The notes below the pieces were generated by a model. That model did not search any database, was not told where the DNA came from, and was given only the letters and a program-made list of their open reading frames with translations. Below are positions 63,800 to 64,000 of a DNA stretch of 64,000 bases, piece after piece (position 1 is the first letter of the stretch; each line of letters opens with the position of its first letter). This DNA is from FEB-25 sp963822175 (GTDB lineage Bacteria > Chloroflexota > Anaerolineae > Anaerolineales > UBA4823). The translations under genes and the position numbers were made by a program. The stretch is taken from the NCBI GenBank assembly GCA_963822175.1, contig CAWGGJ010000011.1, positions 157,707-221,706 on the forward strand, given 5' to 3'.

Positions 63800-64000
63800 T
63801 GAAATAGAGCGGCAAGCTGGGAGTGGGAATTCTCACCCTTACGATCTACAAAGCGCTCCCCTTCTTGGGAGCCATTAGCCTCCCATCCTGCCCGTTTTGG
63901 CAGCTTGGCACTTCCGCGGGCTTTGGCCAGTGTCCACGCTGAACCTGGAAACCGTGTCTTGCGGCTCTTGGTTTCGCCCGAGCCTCATCCTGACCCGGGA
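63800..64000. other. Window end, no gene seen
   Basis: High-GC sequence with stops in all frames. Nothing that I can support. Confidence 0.4.

Overview
The window looks like a chromosome segment of an uncultured Chloroflexota bacterium, most likely class Anaerolineae. The clues are solute-binding lipoproteins whose lipobox cysteine is followed by Thr/Glu/Ala/Pro/Val-rich linkers ('TEAPV' repeats), a general-type (CTC-family) ribosomal protein L25, many ABC importers for sugars and carboxylates, and housekeeping genes of moderate GC. This is inference from protein style; no search was run.

Bases 1-7,030 hold a LysR fragment, a three-gene sugar ABC importer, an alpha/beta hydrolase, an IclR regulator and a decayed tyrosine recombinase. 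Bases 7,087-31,625 form a genomic island. About 100 bp are repeated directly at 7,034-7,131 and 31,526-31,625. The repeat holds the 3' part of tRNA-His from the anticodon loop to CCA plus the terminator behind it, and an integrase (or its remnant) ends beside each copy. This fits two tandem, now crippled elements in one tRNA-His site. The island carries a fumarate-reductase-like flavoprotein, an IclR regulator and a 13 kb operon (LivJ/G/F/H/M-type importer, SDR, KDG-kinase-like PfkB protein, old-yellow-enzyme reductase, CoA-transferase, enoyl-CoA hydratase, FAH-family enzyme, zinc alcohol dehydrogenase). It also carries a second sugar importer with a fused RbsA-RbsC protein, an isochorismatase-family hydrolase and several gene remnants. 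The set reads as an uncharacterised catabolic module in which carboxylate uptake, CoA activation and flavin-dependent reduction sit beside sugar-acid enzymes.

Bases 31,541-62,000 are core chromosome. hisS and tRNA-His are apparently co-transcribed. They are followed by degV, xth, scpA, osmC (frameshifted), thioredoxin, murA (Cys to Asp), a prepilin peptidase, secDF, a K+-channel-like/TrkA protein, a SpoIIE-type phosphatase, a methyltransferase, a lipid kinase, MoxR/DUF58, gmd, an HTH-CHAD protein, peptidases, RsmC-like and TrmI methyltransferases, rplY (frameshifted), an intact IS3-family element with a 3 bp target duplication, a Nudix hydrolase and an S9 peptidase.

From about 62,040 to the end the base composition jumps to high GC and the coding becomes a heavily frameshifted histidine kinase plus LuxR-type response regulator of Verrucomicrobia style. 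I read this tail as a probable chimeric join or error-rich contig end, not as part of the same genome.

Three signals not explained by gene calls stand out. All three solute-binding protein genes have a perfect but start-less Shine-Dalgarno in the leader and a strong hairpin behind them. rplY has a promoter followed almost at once by a terminator. A transcription terminator for thioredoxin lies inside the murA reading frame.
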